Origin: Nocardiopsis alba DSM 43377
Lineage (GTDB): Bacteria > Actinomycetota > Actinomycetes > Streptosporangiales > Streptosporangiaceae
Direction of reading: 5' to 3'
DNA length: 64,000 nucleotides
Assembly: GCF_000341225.1 (NCBI RefSeq)
Contig: NZ_ANAC01000002.1
Location: 98,970 to 162,969 of the forward strand
Position numbers and translations under genes: made by a program. The notes beneath the pieces were generated by a model. It searched no databases. It had not been told where the DNA came from and was given only the letters and a program-made list of their open reading frames with translations. Numbering within the stretch: position 1 is the first letter of the stretch; each line of letters opens with the position of its first letter. Below are positions 45,491-53,910 of this stretch, in pieces.

Positions 45491-45502
45491 TGCACGTGCA
45501 TC
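45491..45502. promoter_or_regulatory. TGCACGTGCATC operator-like element, copy 2
   Basis: Exact match of 12 bases to the copy at 44101, in the divergent intergenic region of the XRE and ATPase genes and 78 nt before the ATPase ATG; both copies are followed by a GTG and, some 10 nt on, by GTAA. Confidence 0.6.
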
Positions 45503-45579
45503 TGTGTCTTACGTCTGTAAGGCACGCAGGGGCACGGAGGCGGTGGACGCGTGAACCGACATCACCCGTGAGGACAGTG

Positions 45580-46131
45580 ATGAACGTAGAGCTGATGCCC
45601 CTGGAACCGGCCGCCGGGGCATCCTGGGACCCCCCCTCCCCGGCGGAGGCCTCCAAGGCGGTCCCGGGAGGTTGGTGGGATCCCTCACTCGGGAACCTGC
45701 GGATCGACGAGGGCACCCTCGGGGTCGGCATGGCCGGTCACGCCTACGCCGCGGTCCCGACCTCGGTGAGCCGGGCCCGTCGCTTCGCGGTCGCCTGTCT
45801 GGCCGAATGGGGGATGCCCGCGGCCGCCGACGACCTCGGCCTCATCGTCTCCGAACTCGTCGGCAACGCCTGCCGCCACGCGGTCACCGGCCGGATCCCC
45901 TCACGCACACGCGTCCTCCTCCAGCTCCGTCCGCTCCCCTCCATCGACGCCGTCGTTTGCATGGTCTCCGACCCCGAGACCCGAGGGCCCGCCCAGGCGC
46001 CGACGGACCGGTTCGCCGAATCCGGACGAGGGCTCGGCCTGGTCGCCGCGTTCAGTCGAGAATGGGGTTGGAGCACCGTCGCGGGACAGGGCAAGGTCGT
46101 CTGGGCGATCTGCGGTTCCGAACCACGCTGA
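45580..46131 (+). CDS. ATP-binding protein, anti-sigma factor-like (RsbW type)
   Basis: 183 residues. The GHKL ATPase signs are ELVGNACRHA (N-box, in VSELVGNACRHAVTG) and GRGLGLVAAFSREWGW (G-box) around a compact domain of about 130 residues. Such proteins bind ATP and often phosphorylate a STAS antagonist while holding a sigma factor. The N-terminal ~45 residues are Pro/Ala-rich. GAGGA lies 5 nt before ATG 45580. The STAS gene follows 150 bp later on the same strand, a likely partner. Confidence 0.85.
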   Translation: MNVELMPLEPAAGASWDPPSPAEASKAVPGGWWDPSLGNLRIDEGTLGVGMAGHAYAAVPTSVSRARRFAVACLAEWGMPAAADDLGLIVSELVGNACRHAVTGRIPSRTRVLLQLRPLPSIDAVVCMVSDPETRGPAQAPTDRFAESGRGLGLVAAFSREWGWSTVAGQGKVVWAICGSEPR

Positions 46132-46281
46132 CCGGGAACACCCCTCCCCAGGGAACGGAGCGCGCTCGGGGGCGGGGATCCACGGCTCGGGCCTTCGACC
46201 CGAGTAGGCTGTCGGTGCATGTCGGTATTTGCCCGACAGCGACAGAGGATCCCCACAGACCCCGAACAGCGGGAGTAAGGC

Positions 46282-46641
46282 GTGGCCGTACTGGACTCGG
46301 ACCGGGAGCGCTTCCCGTGCGATGGTCTCGCCGTCGTGCGCTTGGAGGGCGAGATCGACATCGCCACGGCCGAGGACGCCTACGTCCGTCTGCGCGAGGC
46401 GGTCCTGGAGAGCTGTACGGTCGTCGACCTGTCCGAGGTCGGGTTCATCGACGCCTCCGGGGTCAACGCCCTGGTCGGGGCGACGCGTCTGGCCACCGGC
46501 CTGGGTCGTCACCTCCTCGTGGCCGGACCTCCCGGGCAGCTCCGTCGGATCCTGGACGTCCTCGACCTCAACGACCTCCTACCGACCCACCCCGACGCCG
46601 AGGCCGCCCGGGCCACGCACGTCACCCACGCGCTGTCCTGA
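46282..46641 (+). CDS. STAS domain anti-anti-sigma factor
   Basis: 119 residues forming one STAS domain. The phosphorylatable serine is S59 in GFIDASGVNALVGAT, and the LEGEIDIATAEDAYVRL opening is typical of SpoIIAA/RsbV-type antagonists. In its unphosphorylated state such a protein releases a sigma factor by binding an RsbW-like kinase. GGGAGTAAGG precedes GTG 46282. Neighbours: the RsbW-like gene upstream (kinase), and in this window a SpoIIE-type phosphatase at 25.5 kb, giving a possible kinase-antagonist-phosphatase set. Confidence 0.87.
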   Translation: MAVLDSDRERFPCDGLAVVRLEGEIDIATAEDAYVRLREAVLESCTVVDLSEVGFIDASGVNALVGATRLATGLGRHLLVAGPPGQLRRILDVLDLNDLLPTHPDAEAARATHVTHALS

Positions 46642-46671
46642 ACGGCCTTCCGAGAGGGGCCGAACGACGAC

Positions 46672-46707
46672 GGGGCGCGCCCGGCGGAGTACCGCCCGAC
46701 ACGCCCC
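46672..46707. terminator. Convergent terminator between the STAS gene and glmS
   Basis: Long imperfect hairpin: outer arms GGGGCG/CGCCCC and inner arms GGCGG/CCGCC with a 4-nt loop. Confidence 0.5.
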
Positions 46708-46728
46708 GCCCCCTCGAGGACGTGAGCC

Positions 46729-48582
46729 CTACTCCACGGTCACGCTCTTGGCGAGGTTGCGCGGCTGGTCCACGTCGTTGCCCTTGGCCAGGGCCAGTTC
46801 ACAGGCGAACACCTGCATCGGGATCGTCGCGACGATCGGCTGGAGCAGGGTCGGCACCGCCGGGATCTCGATGAGCACGTCGGAGTACGGACGCACCGCC
46901 TCGTCGCCCTCCTCCGCGATCACGATGGTGCGGGCGCCGCGGGCGCGCACCTCCTGGATGTTCGACACGATCTTGTCGTGCAGCACCCCGCGCCCCTTCG
47001 GGGAGGGGACCACGACGACGACCGGGAGGTCGTCCTCGATCAGCGCGATCGGACCGTGCTTGAGCTCGCCGGCCGCGAACGCCTCGGCGTGCATGTACGC
47101 CAGCTCCTTGAGCTTGAGCGCGCCCTCCATGGCGACCGGGTGGCCCACGTGGCGTCCGAGGAAGAGCACCGTGCTCGCGTCGGCGAGGGAACGGGCCAGT
47201 TCACGGACGGGCTCGACCGTGTCCAGGACCTTCTCGATCTGCTCGGGCATGGTGGCGAGCTGGGCGATGACGGCGTTGATCTCGTCGCCGAACTTCAGCC
47301 CGCGGACCTGGGCCAGGTAGAGGCCGACGAGGTAGCAGGCGGCGAGCTGGGTGAGGAACGTCTTGGTGGCGGCCACCCCGACCTCCGGGCCGGCGTGCGT
47401 GTACAGCACACCGTCGGACTCGCGCGGGATGGTCGAACCGTTGACGTTGCAGATGGACAGGACCTTGGCGCGCTGCTCCCGGGCGTAGCGGACCGCCATC
47501 AGGGTGTCCATGCTCTCGCCGGACTGGGAGATCGCGATGACCAGGGTCTGCTGGTCCAGGATCGGGTCGCGGTAGCGGAACTCGCTGGCTACCTCCACCT
47601 CGCACGGGACCCGGCACCAGTGCTCGATCGCGTACTTGGCGATCAGGCCCGCGTGGTAGGAGGTGCCGCACGCGATGATGACGATCTTCTCGACCGTGCG
47701 CAGCTCCTCCGGGGTCAGACGCATCTCGTCGAGGGTGAGCCGGCCGTCGGTCGAGACGCGGCCCAGGAGGGTGTCGGCGACCGCGCGCGGCTGCTCGACG
47801 ATCTCCTTGAGCATGAAGTAGTCGTAGCCGCCCTTCTCGGCGGCGGAGGCGTCCCAGTCGACGTGGTACTCGTTCACCTCGACGGGCGTGCCGTCGTAGT
47901 CGGTGACGACCACGGAGTCGGCGCGCAGCTCCACGACCTGGTCCTGGCCCAGTTCGATGGCGTCGCGGGTATGGGCGATGAACGCGGCGACGTCGCTGGC
48001 CAGGAAGTTCTCACCCTGGCCTCGGCCGACGACCAGCGGCGAGTTGCGGCGGGCGGCGACCACCAGGTCGGGGTCGTCGGTGGAGACGGCGACCAGGGTG
48101 AAGGCGCCCTCCAGACGCTTGCACACATCGCGCATGGCGCCGGCCAGGTCACCGTCGCCCCGGCGTCCCAGCTCCACGGAGAGCAGGTGCGAGGCGACCT
48201 CGGTGTCGGTGTCGGAGAGGAACTTGCAGCCTTCCTCCTCCAGCTCCTGCCGGAGGGCGGCGAAGTTCTCGATGATGCCGTTGTGGACGATCGCCACACG
48301 GTTGCCGTTGTCGACGTGAGGATGGGCGTTCACGTCGTTGGGGGCACCGTGGGTGGCCCAACGGGTATGCCCGATGCCGGCGCCCTCGCCGGTCACGGGG
48401 TTCTCTTCCAGGGCCTTCCGAAGGTTGGCGAGCTTGCCCGCCCTCTTCTCGGTGCTCAGGGCGCCGTCGCCCAGGACGGCCACACCCGCGGAGTCATATC
48501 CGCGGTACTCCAACCTTGCCAGGCCGTCCACGACGACCTCGAGCGCCGGTTGCGGCCCGACGTAGCCAACGATTCCGCACAT
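46729..48582 (-). CDS. glmS: Glutamine-fructose-6-phosphate aminotransferase
   Basis: 617 residues. It makes glucosamine-6-phosphate from fructose-6-phosphate and glutamine, the entry into peptidoglycan precursor synthesis. C2 in MCGIVGYVG is the glutaminase nucleophile, GHTRWATHG follows, two SIS sugar-isomerase domains fill the second half (ISQSGESMDTLMAVRYA), and the chain ends QPRNLAKSVTVE as expected. TACGCT ends 7 nt before the ATG, without a ribosome site. Two sites like the DasR dre element lie 75-140 nt upstream, fitting amino-sugar control. No glmS ribozyme is expected or seen. Confidence 0.95.
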   Translation of the reverse strand: MCGIVGYVGPQPALEVVVDGLARLEYRGYDSAGVAVLGDGALSTEKRAGKLANLRKALEENPVTGEGAGIGHTRWATHGAPNDVNAHPHVDNGNRVAIVHNGIIENFAALRQELEEEGCKFLSDTDTEVASHLLSVELGRRGDGDLAGAMRDVCKRLEGAFTLVAVSTDDPDLVVAARRNSPLVVGRGQGENFLASDVAAFIAHTRDAIELGQDQVVELRADSVVVTDYDGTPVEVNEYHVDWDASAAEKGGYDYFMLKEIVEQPRAVADTLLGRVSTDGRLTLDEMRLTPEELRTVEKIVIIACGTSYHAGLIAKYAIEHWCRVPCEVEVASEFRYRDPILDQQTLVIAISQSGESMDTLMAVRYAREQRAKVLSICNVNGSTIPRESDGVLYTHAGPEVGVAATKTFLTQLAACYLVGLYLAQVRGLKFGDEINAVIAQLATMPEQIEKVLDTVEPVRELARSLADASTVLFLGRHVGHPVAMEGALKLKELAYMHAEAFAAGELKHGPIALIEDDLPVVVVVPSPKGRGVLHDKIVSNIQEVRARGARTIVIAEEGDEAVRPYSDVLIEIPAVPTLLQPIVATIPMQVFACELALAKGNDVDQPRNLAKSVTVE

Positions 48583-48589
48583 GGCCGAC

Positions 48590-48595
48590 AGCGTA
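48590..48595 (-). promoter_or_regulatory. Candidate leaderless -10 box of glmS
   Basis: TACGCT on the minus strand, then 7 nt, then ATG. Confidence 0.4.
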
Positions 48596-48656
48596 AGCGA
48601 AAAGGGTGGGCGAATCGACCAACCAGCGTGTCATACCACTGCTTGTTTTCCCAGGT

Positions 48657-48672
48657 AACGGTATAGACCATT
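48657..48672. promoter_or_regulatory. dre-like site 1 upstream of glmS
   Basis: AACGGTATAGACCATT agrees with the Streptomyces DasR element ACTGGTCTAGACCACT at 12 of 16 bases, including the TAGACCA core. A half-site TAGACCAC follows at 48687-48694. Confidence 0.5.
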
Positions 48673-48706
48673 TGGTGTATGGGGGGTAGACCACGCAGGT
48701 GGGGCC

Positions 48707-48722
48707 GCTGGTCGAGACCACG
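48707..48722. promoter_or_regulatory. dre-like site 2 upstream of glmS
   Basis: GCTGGTCGAGACCACG agrees with ACTGGTCTAGACCACT at 13 of 16 bases and keeps the TGGTC/GACCA arms with a 2-nt centre. Confidence 0.55.
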
Positions 48723-48861
48723 AGTGGAACCGGTTCTACCCGGCTCGGCGCGGGCGAAAAAACCTTCGCCGACATGCGGACGAACATGTGGTTTCGGGCA
48801 CGTTCCGGCTTCAGTCGGGAAAATGGGGGACCGTCCGCCCGGAGTGGGAGGGCGGCTCGTC

Positions 48862-48867
48862 TAGGGT
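48862..48867 (+). promoter_or_regulatory. Candidate leaderless -10 box of coaA
   Basis: TAGGGT ends 8 nt before the GTG start of coaA; no ribosome site in between. Confidence 0.45.
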
Positions 48868-48875
48868 GGTCAACC

Positions 48876-49820
48876 GTGTCTCACGCGACGAAGAACGGCT
48901 TCTCCTCGCCCTACGTGGAGTTGGACCGCACAGCCTGGGCCGCGCTCCGCGCCTCCACGCCCCTATCCCTCACCGAAGCCGACCTCAACGAGCTTCGCGG
49001 GACCAAGGACCCCACCTCCCTGGAGGAGGTGAGGGACATCTACCTGCCGCTGTCACGGCTGCTCAACCTCTACGTGGGCGCCACCCAACAGCGACACGCC
49101 GCCGTGCGCGCCTTCCTCGGGGAGACCGGGCGGCCCTCCCCGTTCATCATCGGGGTCGCGGGCAGTGTCGCCGTGGGCAAGTCGACCACGGCCCGGCTCC
49201 TGCGCTCACTGCTCGCCCAGTGGCCCAACCACCCCGACGTCGAGCTGGTCAGCACCGACAACTTCCTGTACCCCAACGCGGTCCTGAAGTCGCGCGGCCT
49301 CATGCGCCGCAAGGGCTTCCCCGAGAGCTACGACCGGCGGGCCCTGGTCCGCTTCGTCTCGGAGATGAAGGCCGGCGCCGACCGGATGGACATCCCCGTC
49401 TACTCCCATCTGCACTACGACATCGTCCCCGACGAGCGTCAGACCGTGCACCGCCCCGACATCCTCATCGTCGAGGGCATCAACGTCCTCCAGCCCGCGA
49501 CGGCCGGACGCCTGGCCGTCGCCGACTTCTTCGACTACTCCATCTACGTCGACGCCAAGGTCGAGAACGTCCGCAACTGGTACCTGGACCGCTTCCTCGA
49601 ACTCCGCCGCACCGCCTTCTCCGACCCCCGCTCCTACTTCCACCACATGGCCACGACGATCGGCGAGGAGGAGGCGCTGGGGTTCGCCTCCGATACCTGG
49701 CGCACCATCAACGAGGTCAACCTCGTGGAGAACATCCGACCCACCCGGGGCCGGGCCACACTGGTCCTGTTCAAGGGGGAGGACCACCGGGTCAGCCGGG
49801 TCCGTCTGCGCAAGACCTGA
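48876..49820 (+). CDS. coaA: Type I pantothenate kinase
   Basis: 314 residues. It phosphorylates pantothenate in the first step of coenzyme A synthesis. Walker [18 protein letters not shown] begins near residue 92; [22 protein letters not shown] and [13 protein letters not shown] are further CoaA blocks, as is the C-terminal [16 protein letters not shown]. The GTG start has no ribosome site but TAGGGT lies 8 nt upstream. Divergent from glmS. A hairpin follows the gene. Confidence 0.94.
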   Translation: MSHATKNGFSSPYVELDRTAWAALRASTPLSLTEADLNELRGTKDPTSLEEVRDIYLPLSRLLNLYVGATQQRHAAVRAFLGETGRPSPFIIGVAGSVAVGKSTTARLLRSLLAQWPNHPDVELVSTDNFLYPNAVLKSRGLMRRKGFPESYDRRALVRFVSEMKAGADRMDIPVYSHLHYDIVPDERQTVHRPDILIVEGINVLQPATAGRLAVADFFDYSIYVDAKVENVRNWYLDRFLELRRTAFSDPRSYFHHMATTIGEEEALGFASDTWRTINEVNLVENIRPTRGRATLVLFKGEDHRVSRVRLRKT

Positions 49821-49843
49821 CCAGAGGGCGACGAAGGCGACGA

Positions 49844-49864
49844 AACGGGCGGCCCCCGCCCGTT
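49844..49864 (+). terminator. Hairpin after coaA
   Basis: 9-bp stem AACGGGCGG/CCGCCCGTT with a 3-nt loop 23 nt after the stop, then TCGGG; a probable terminator without a clear U-run. Confidence 0.5.
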
Positions 49865-50012
49865 CGGGTAGGCTTCCTCCTTCGGCCTCGTCACCCCACG
49901 GGGTCTTGTACGCGCTCATGGATCGGAACGAACCGGGCCTTCACGGCGACCGGGGCGGGACCGCGCGTACGCGCGAAGCCGCGTCCTGTCCCGCCGACAT
50001 CCGAGGTCCTTC

Positions 50013-52145
50013 ATGACCGCCACCGATCCCACGATCGCGCCCGAAAACCCCGAACTCGTCGCCGAACGCCGTCATCTGGCCGCCGCGCGAGCCGCCCTTC
50101 GCCGTATGCGCGAGGAGGTCGACGCCACCGAGCTGCTCTTCGGCGACGTCGTCAAGGACAAGGTCACCGACGCCGCCCTGCGCCGCGGTCGGGAACGCCG
50201 CCTCGCCGCGCTGTCCGACATCCCCGACGCGCCCCTGTACTTCGGTCGCCTGGACTTCGACCAGGGCACCGTCTTCCTGGAGGAGGACGTGAGGCCGGAC
50301 GAGGAGTACGACCGGATCCACATCGGCCGCCGCCACGTGCACGACCCCGAGGGCCGCCCCATGGTCCTGGACTGGCGGGCGCCGATCAGCATCGCCTACT
50401 ACCGGGCCACCCCCGCCGACCGGATGCTCACGCGTTCCCGGCGTCGCTACGGCTTCACCACCACGACCGGCCCCGGCGGAGAGCCCGAGAGCCACCTGAC
50501 CGCCTTCGAGGACGAGGACCTCCTCGGGGGAGGGCAGGGCGACGGCGTCGGCGGAACGCTCCTCGACGCGGAGATCGAACGCCCCCGCACCGGTCCCATG
50601 CGCGACATCGTCGCCACCATCCAGCCCGAGCAGGACGACCTGGTCCGCGCCCCGCTGGAGACCACCCTGTGCGTCCAGGGCGCTCCGGGCACCGGTAAGA
50701 CCGCCGTGGGCCTGCACCGCATCGCGTACCTGCTCTACACCGAACGCGCGCGCCTGTCCCGTTCCGGGGTGGCGATCATCGGACCCAACCGCTCCTTCCT
50801 CTCCTACATCCGCGACGTGCTCCCCGCCCTGGGCGAGGTGGACGTCCACCAGACCACCGTCCTGGAGCTCATCACCCGGGATCTTCCCGAACGCTCCCGT
50901 CCCGCCAAGGGGTGGGTCGGACGCACGGAGACCCCGAGCGCGGCGCGGATCAAGGGTTCGGCGGTGATGGCCGAGATCCTCCGTCGCGACCTGTGGTCCC
51001 ACCTGCGCTCACCGGAGGAGACGATCGTGGTCCGCAGGGGAGCGCGCCGATGGCGCCTCTACCCCGAGGACGTGCGTCCGCTCCTCACCGAACTGGCCGA
51101 ACGAGGGATCTCCTACGGTTCCGGCCGCGAACTGCTCTCGCACCGCATGGCGCACGTACTCCTCACCCTGATGGAGGCCGAGGGGGAGGTCTGCGACGAC
51201 CGCACCCACACCAGGGTCCGTCGGGATCCGGCGGTGCGTGCGGCGGTCACCGCCCTGTGGCCCAAGGTCGACCCGCTCAGGATGGTCTTCGGTCTGCTCA
51301 CCGACCCCGAACGGCTGGCCCGGGCGGCCGAGGGGCTGCTCGCCCCCGAGGAACAGGCCGCTCTACTGCTGCCGGGCAAACCCCGGGGGCCCAAGTCCGC
51401 CCGATGGTCGGAGGAGGACCTGACCCTGGTGGACGAGGCCGCCTCACTGATCGAACGGCCCTCCGGTATGGGGCACGTGGTCGTGGACGAGGCACAGGAC
51501 CTGAGCCCGATGCGGTGTCGGGCGGTCGGCCGGCGCGGTGGTTCCGGTTCGTTCACGGTGCTGGGCGACATCGCCCAGGGGACCGACCCGTCGGCGGCGC
51601 GTCACTGGTCGACCCTGCTGGAGCACCTGGGCAGGCCCGATGGACACCTGCACGTCCTGGACCGGGGCTACCGGGTCCCCGCTCAGATCATCGACTTCGC
51701 TGCCGGGCTGCTGCCGACCATCGCCCCGGGCCTCGGCGCCCCCGTCGCGGTGCGCCGCTCTCCCGGCTCGTTGCGGGTCGTACCGACCACCGAGGAGGAG
51801 CGGACCGCCGACCTGGCCCGGGCCTGTCGTGAGGCGCTCGAAGGCGACGGCTCGGTGGGGCTGATCGCCGCCGACGACCGACTCCCCGCGCTGTGCGAGG
51901 CCTTGGCGGCGGAGGGGGTGGAGGCACCCCCGATCGGCGAGGTCGGTCTGGACGGCGCCCGTCTGGTCGCCGTCCCCGCGAGCCTGGCCAAGGGTCTGGA
52001 GTTCGACGCGGTGGTGGTCTCCGAACCCGCCGAGATCGTCGAGGCCGAGGAACGCGGGGCCAACCGGCTGTACGTGGTGCTCACCCGCGCGGTGGGTTCC
52101 CTGCACGTGGTCCACGCCCGCCCCCTCCCGGAGCAGCTCGTCTGA
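50013..52145 (+). CDS. helR: RNA polymerase recycling ATPase (HelR/HelD family)
   Basis: 710 residues of the HelD/UvrD-like superfamily. Walker A CVQGAPGTGKTAVGLHR is at about 223-239 and Walker B VVVDEAQDLSPM at about 488-499; an N-terminal coiled coil (LVAERRHLAAARAALRRMREEVDATELLFGD) and a long middle insert match HelD-type RNA polymerase-remodelling factors. In Streptomyces, HelR dislodges RNA polymerase and confers rifamycin tolerance. The name is given by family resemblance. I do not find the rifamycin-associated element in its 190-bp leader, though this was judged by eye. GAGG lies 7 nt before ATG 50013. Confidence 0.85.
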   Translation: MTATDPTIAPENPELVAERRHLAAARAALRRMREEVDATELLFGDVVKDKVTDAALRRGRERRLAALSDIPDAPLYFGRLDFDQGTVFLEEDVRPDEEYDRIHIGRRHVHDPEGRPMVLDWRAPISIAYYRATPADRMLTRSRRRYGFTTTTGPGGEPESHLTAFEDEDLLGGGQGDGVGGTLLDAEIERPRTGPMRDIVATIQPEQDDLVRAPLETTLCVQGAPGTGKTAVGLHRIAYLLYTERARLSRSGVAIIGPNRSFLSYIRDVLPALGEVDVHQTTVLELITRDLPERSRPAKGWVGRTETPSAARIKGSAVMAEILRRDLWSHLRSPEETIVVRRGARRWRLYPEDVRPLLTELAERGISYGSGRELLSHRMAHVLLTLMEAEGEVCDDRTHTRVRRDPAVRAAVTALWPKVDPLRMVFGLLTDPERLARAAEGLLAPEEQAALLLPGKPRGPKSARWSEEDLTLVDEAASLIERPSGMGHVVVDEAQDLSPMRCRAVGRRGGSGSFTVLGDIAQGTDPSAARHWSTLLEHLGRPDGHLHVLDRGYRVPAQIIDFAAGLLPTIAPGLGAPVAVRRSPGSLRVVPTTEEERTADLARACREALEGDGSVGLIAADDRLPALCEALAAEGVEAPPIGEVGLDGARLVAVPASLAKGLEFDAVVVSEPAEIVEAEERGANRLYVVLTRAVGSLHVVHARPLPEQLV

Positions 52146-52150
52146 CCGAT

Positions 52151-52182
52151 CCCCCCGGACACGTCTGGCCTCTTTCGGGGGG
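52151..52182 (+). terminator. Possible terminator after helR
   Basis: 7-bp stem CCCCCCG/CGGGGGG with an 18-nt loop just after the stop codon. Confidence 0.4.
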
Positions 52183-52273
52183 TCCGGCGCGCTCGCCGGA
52201 GAATCGTATGAAACCTCACAGCGGTTTTCCACGTCGGACCGGGTGCGACGGACACGCGAGAAGGGGGAACGGT

Positions 52274-53905
52274 ATGAGGGGCGTGGTCCTCGACGATCTC
52301 AGGAGGCCCTCCGGTACGGGGGACCCGGGGCTGGACCGGCGACTGTGGCGGGCGATGGAGGGCGTGGGGACCATCGATCCCGAACGGGCCGTCGAGGACC
52401 TGCGCGACCTGCACCGGGAGGTGGTGGAACGGGTGGGGGCCGGCCACCCCGAGGCGCTGACGGTCCGTGTCCACATGGCGTTGTGTCTGGAACGCAAGGA
52501 CGACCCGGTGGGCGCCGCCATCGACCTCAGCGGTCTGGTGGGGGAGCTGTCGGAGGACATCGGTCCCCTGCACCCGCACATGCTGGCGTTGCGCGCGGAG
52601 ATCGCCCGCCTGTGGGGCGAGTCCGATCTCGTCGACCTGGCCGCGGACAGCTACGAGCGACTGGCCCGCCTGCTCGAGCAGGCGCGCGGCGCCGACGACC
52701 CGGGGACGCTCGCCGCCCGTGAGCGCTTCGCCTGGTGGACGGGGAAGACCGACCGCCCCGAGGCGACGGCGGAGGCCTACGACGACCTGCTCGACCGGCG
52801 ACGTCGGGCCCTGGGGCCCAACCACCCCGAGGTGTTGGAGACCCGGACCGAGCTCGTGCGGTGGCGTCTGGCGGCGGGGGACCCGGTCGGGGCGGCCCGG
52901 TGCGGCGAGGACGAGGTGGCCGCCTACGAACGGGTGCGGGGCGCGGGCCACCCCGACACCCTGGCCGCTCGGTCGCGGCTGGTGCGTTCCTATGAGGCGG
53001 CCCACGACCCGGCGGGCGCCGTCCGGGCCTGTGAGGGGCTGCTCCGGGCCCGGCTGATGACCCAGGGTCCCGACGAGCGCGAGGTCCTCAACACCCGTCG
53101 GACGCTCGCCCACCACCGTGTCTCCTCGGGCGACCCGTTGCGCGCCGAACGGGACTACGAGGAACTGCTCACCGACCTGGCCCGTCTTCTGCCCGCGGAT
53201 CACCGGATCACCCTGCTCACCCGGTTCGGCCGCGCGCGTCTGCTCTTCCTCCTCGGGGAGACCGAGACGACCGGGGCGGAGCTGACCGCGATCCTCCCCG
53301 ACCTGGAGCGGGTGGTGGGGGAGGATCACGAACACGTGCTGGAGGCCGGCTTCCTCCTGGTGGCCTCGCGCGTCACCACCGGCGACGCGGGGGAGGCCCT
53401 CGACGAGGCGGAGGCGCTCCTGCCGAGGCTGAGTCGCCGTCACGGCGACCGCCACTACGCGACCCTGTTCGTCCGCTCGCAGGTCATGGAGGGCCGGGGC
53501 GATCCCGCCGCGCTCGACGTCCAACGGGAGCTGCTCCGTGAATGGGAGAGGCTGTTGGGGCCGACCCACCCCAACACCCTGGTGGTCCGGTTGCGGCTGG
53601 CCACCGCGGAGGAGTCGTCGGGGGAGCCCGACCGAGGGCGCCTCGACGGGCTGTACGAGGAGTTCGCCCGGTCGCTGGGGCCCGACCACGGGCTGACGGT
53701 GATGTTCCGGGCGCTGCTCATCACCATGGACGAGGACGAGCCCACCGCGCTCGAGGAGCTCGGCGAGCTGTACCACGGGTGCGTACGGGCGCTGGGGACC
53801 GACGCCCCCGGCACCCGGGCGGCCCTGGAGGCCTACACCGAGTGGCTGGGGTTCGTCGTCGGTAGAGAGGGGGCCCCGGAGCGGCCGGAGCGGCGCCCCG
53901 CGTGA
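52274..53905 (+). CDS. Tetratricopeptide-repeat-like protein
   Basis: 543 residues built of about eleven helical-pair repeats, as in LGPNHPEVLETRTELVRWRLAAGDPVGAAR, GAGHPDTLAARSRLVRSYEAAHDPAGAVR and LGPTHPNTLVVRLRLA (shown here in part). The G-HP-TL-R pattern is that of tetratricopeptide repeats found in actinomycete NB-ARC/AfsR-like proteins, but no NTPase or DNA-binding domain is present. A scaffolding or partner-binding role is likely. AAGGGGGAA precedes ATG 52274. It ends 5 bp from the convergent membrane-protein gene. Confidence 0.8.
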   Translation: MRGVVLDDLRRPSGTGDPGLDRRLWRAMEGVGTIDPERAVEDLRDLHREVVERVGAGHPEALTVRVHMALCLERKDDPVGAAIDLSGLVGELSEDIGPLHPHMLALRAEIARLWGESDLVDLAADSYERLARLLEQARGADDPGTLAARERFAWWTGKTDRPEATAEAYDDLLDRRRRALGPNHPEVLETRTELVRWRLAAGDPVGAARCGEDEVAAYERVRGAGHPDTLAARSRLVRSYEAAHDPAGAVRACEGLLRARLMTQGPDEREVLNTRRTLAHHRVSSGDPLRAERDYEELLTDLARLLPADHRITLLTRFGRARLLFLLGETETTGAELTAILPDLERVVGEDHEHVLEAGFLLVASRVTTGDAGEALDEAEALLPRLSRRHGDRHYATLFVRSQVMEGRGDPAALDVQRELLREWERLLGPTHPNTLVVRLRLATAEESSGEPDRGRLDGLYEEFARSLGPDHGLTVMFRALLITMDEDEPTALEELGELYHGCVRALGTDAPGTRAALEAYTEWLGFVVGREGAPERPERRPA

Positions 53906-53910
53906 CCGGT

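Noticed and set aside
48727..48736. GAACCGGTTC palindrome, also seen at 12672-12681
   Set aside because: Short palindrome of common composition; too little to call a regulatory element, and it lacks the spacing of an SOS box.
49821..50012. Rifamycin-associated element before helR
   Set aside because: Only a partial resemblance (GGGCCTT) was seen by eye; it falls short of the inverted repeat, so it is not reported as a feature.
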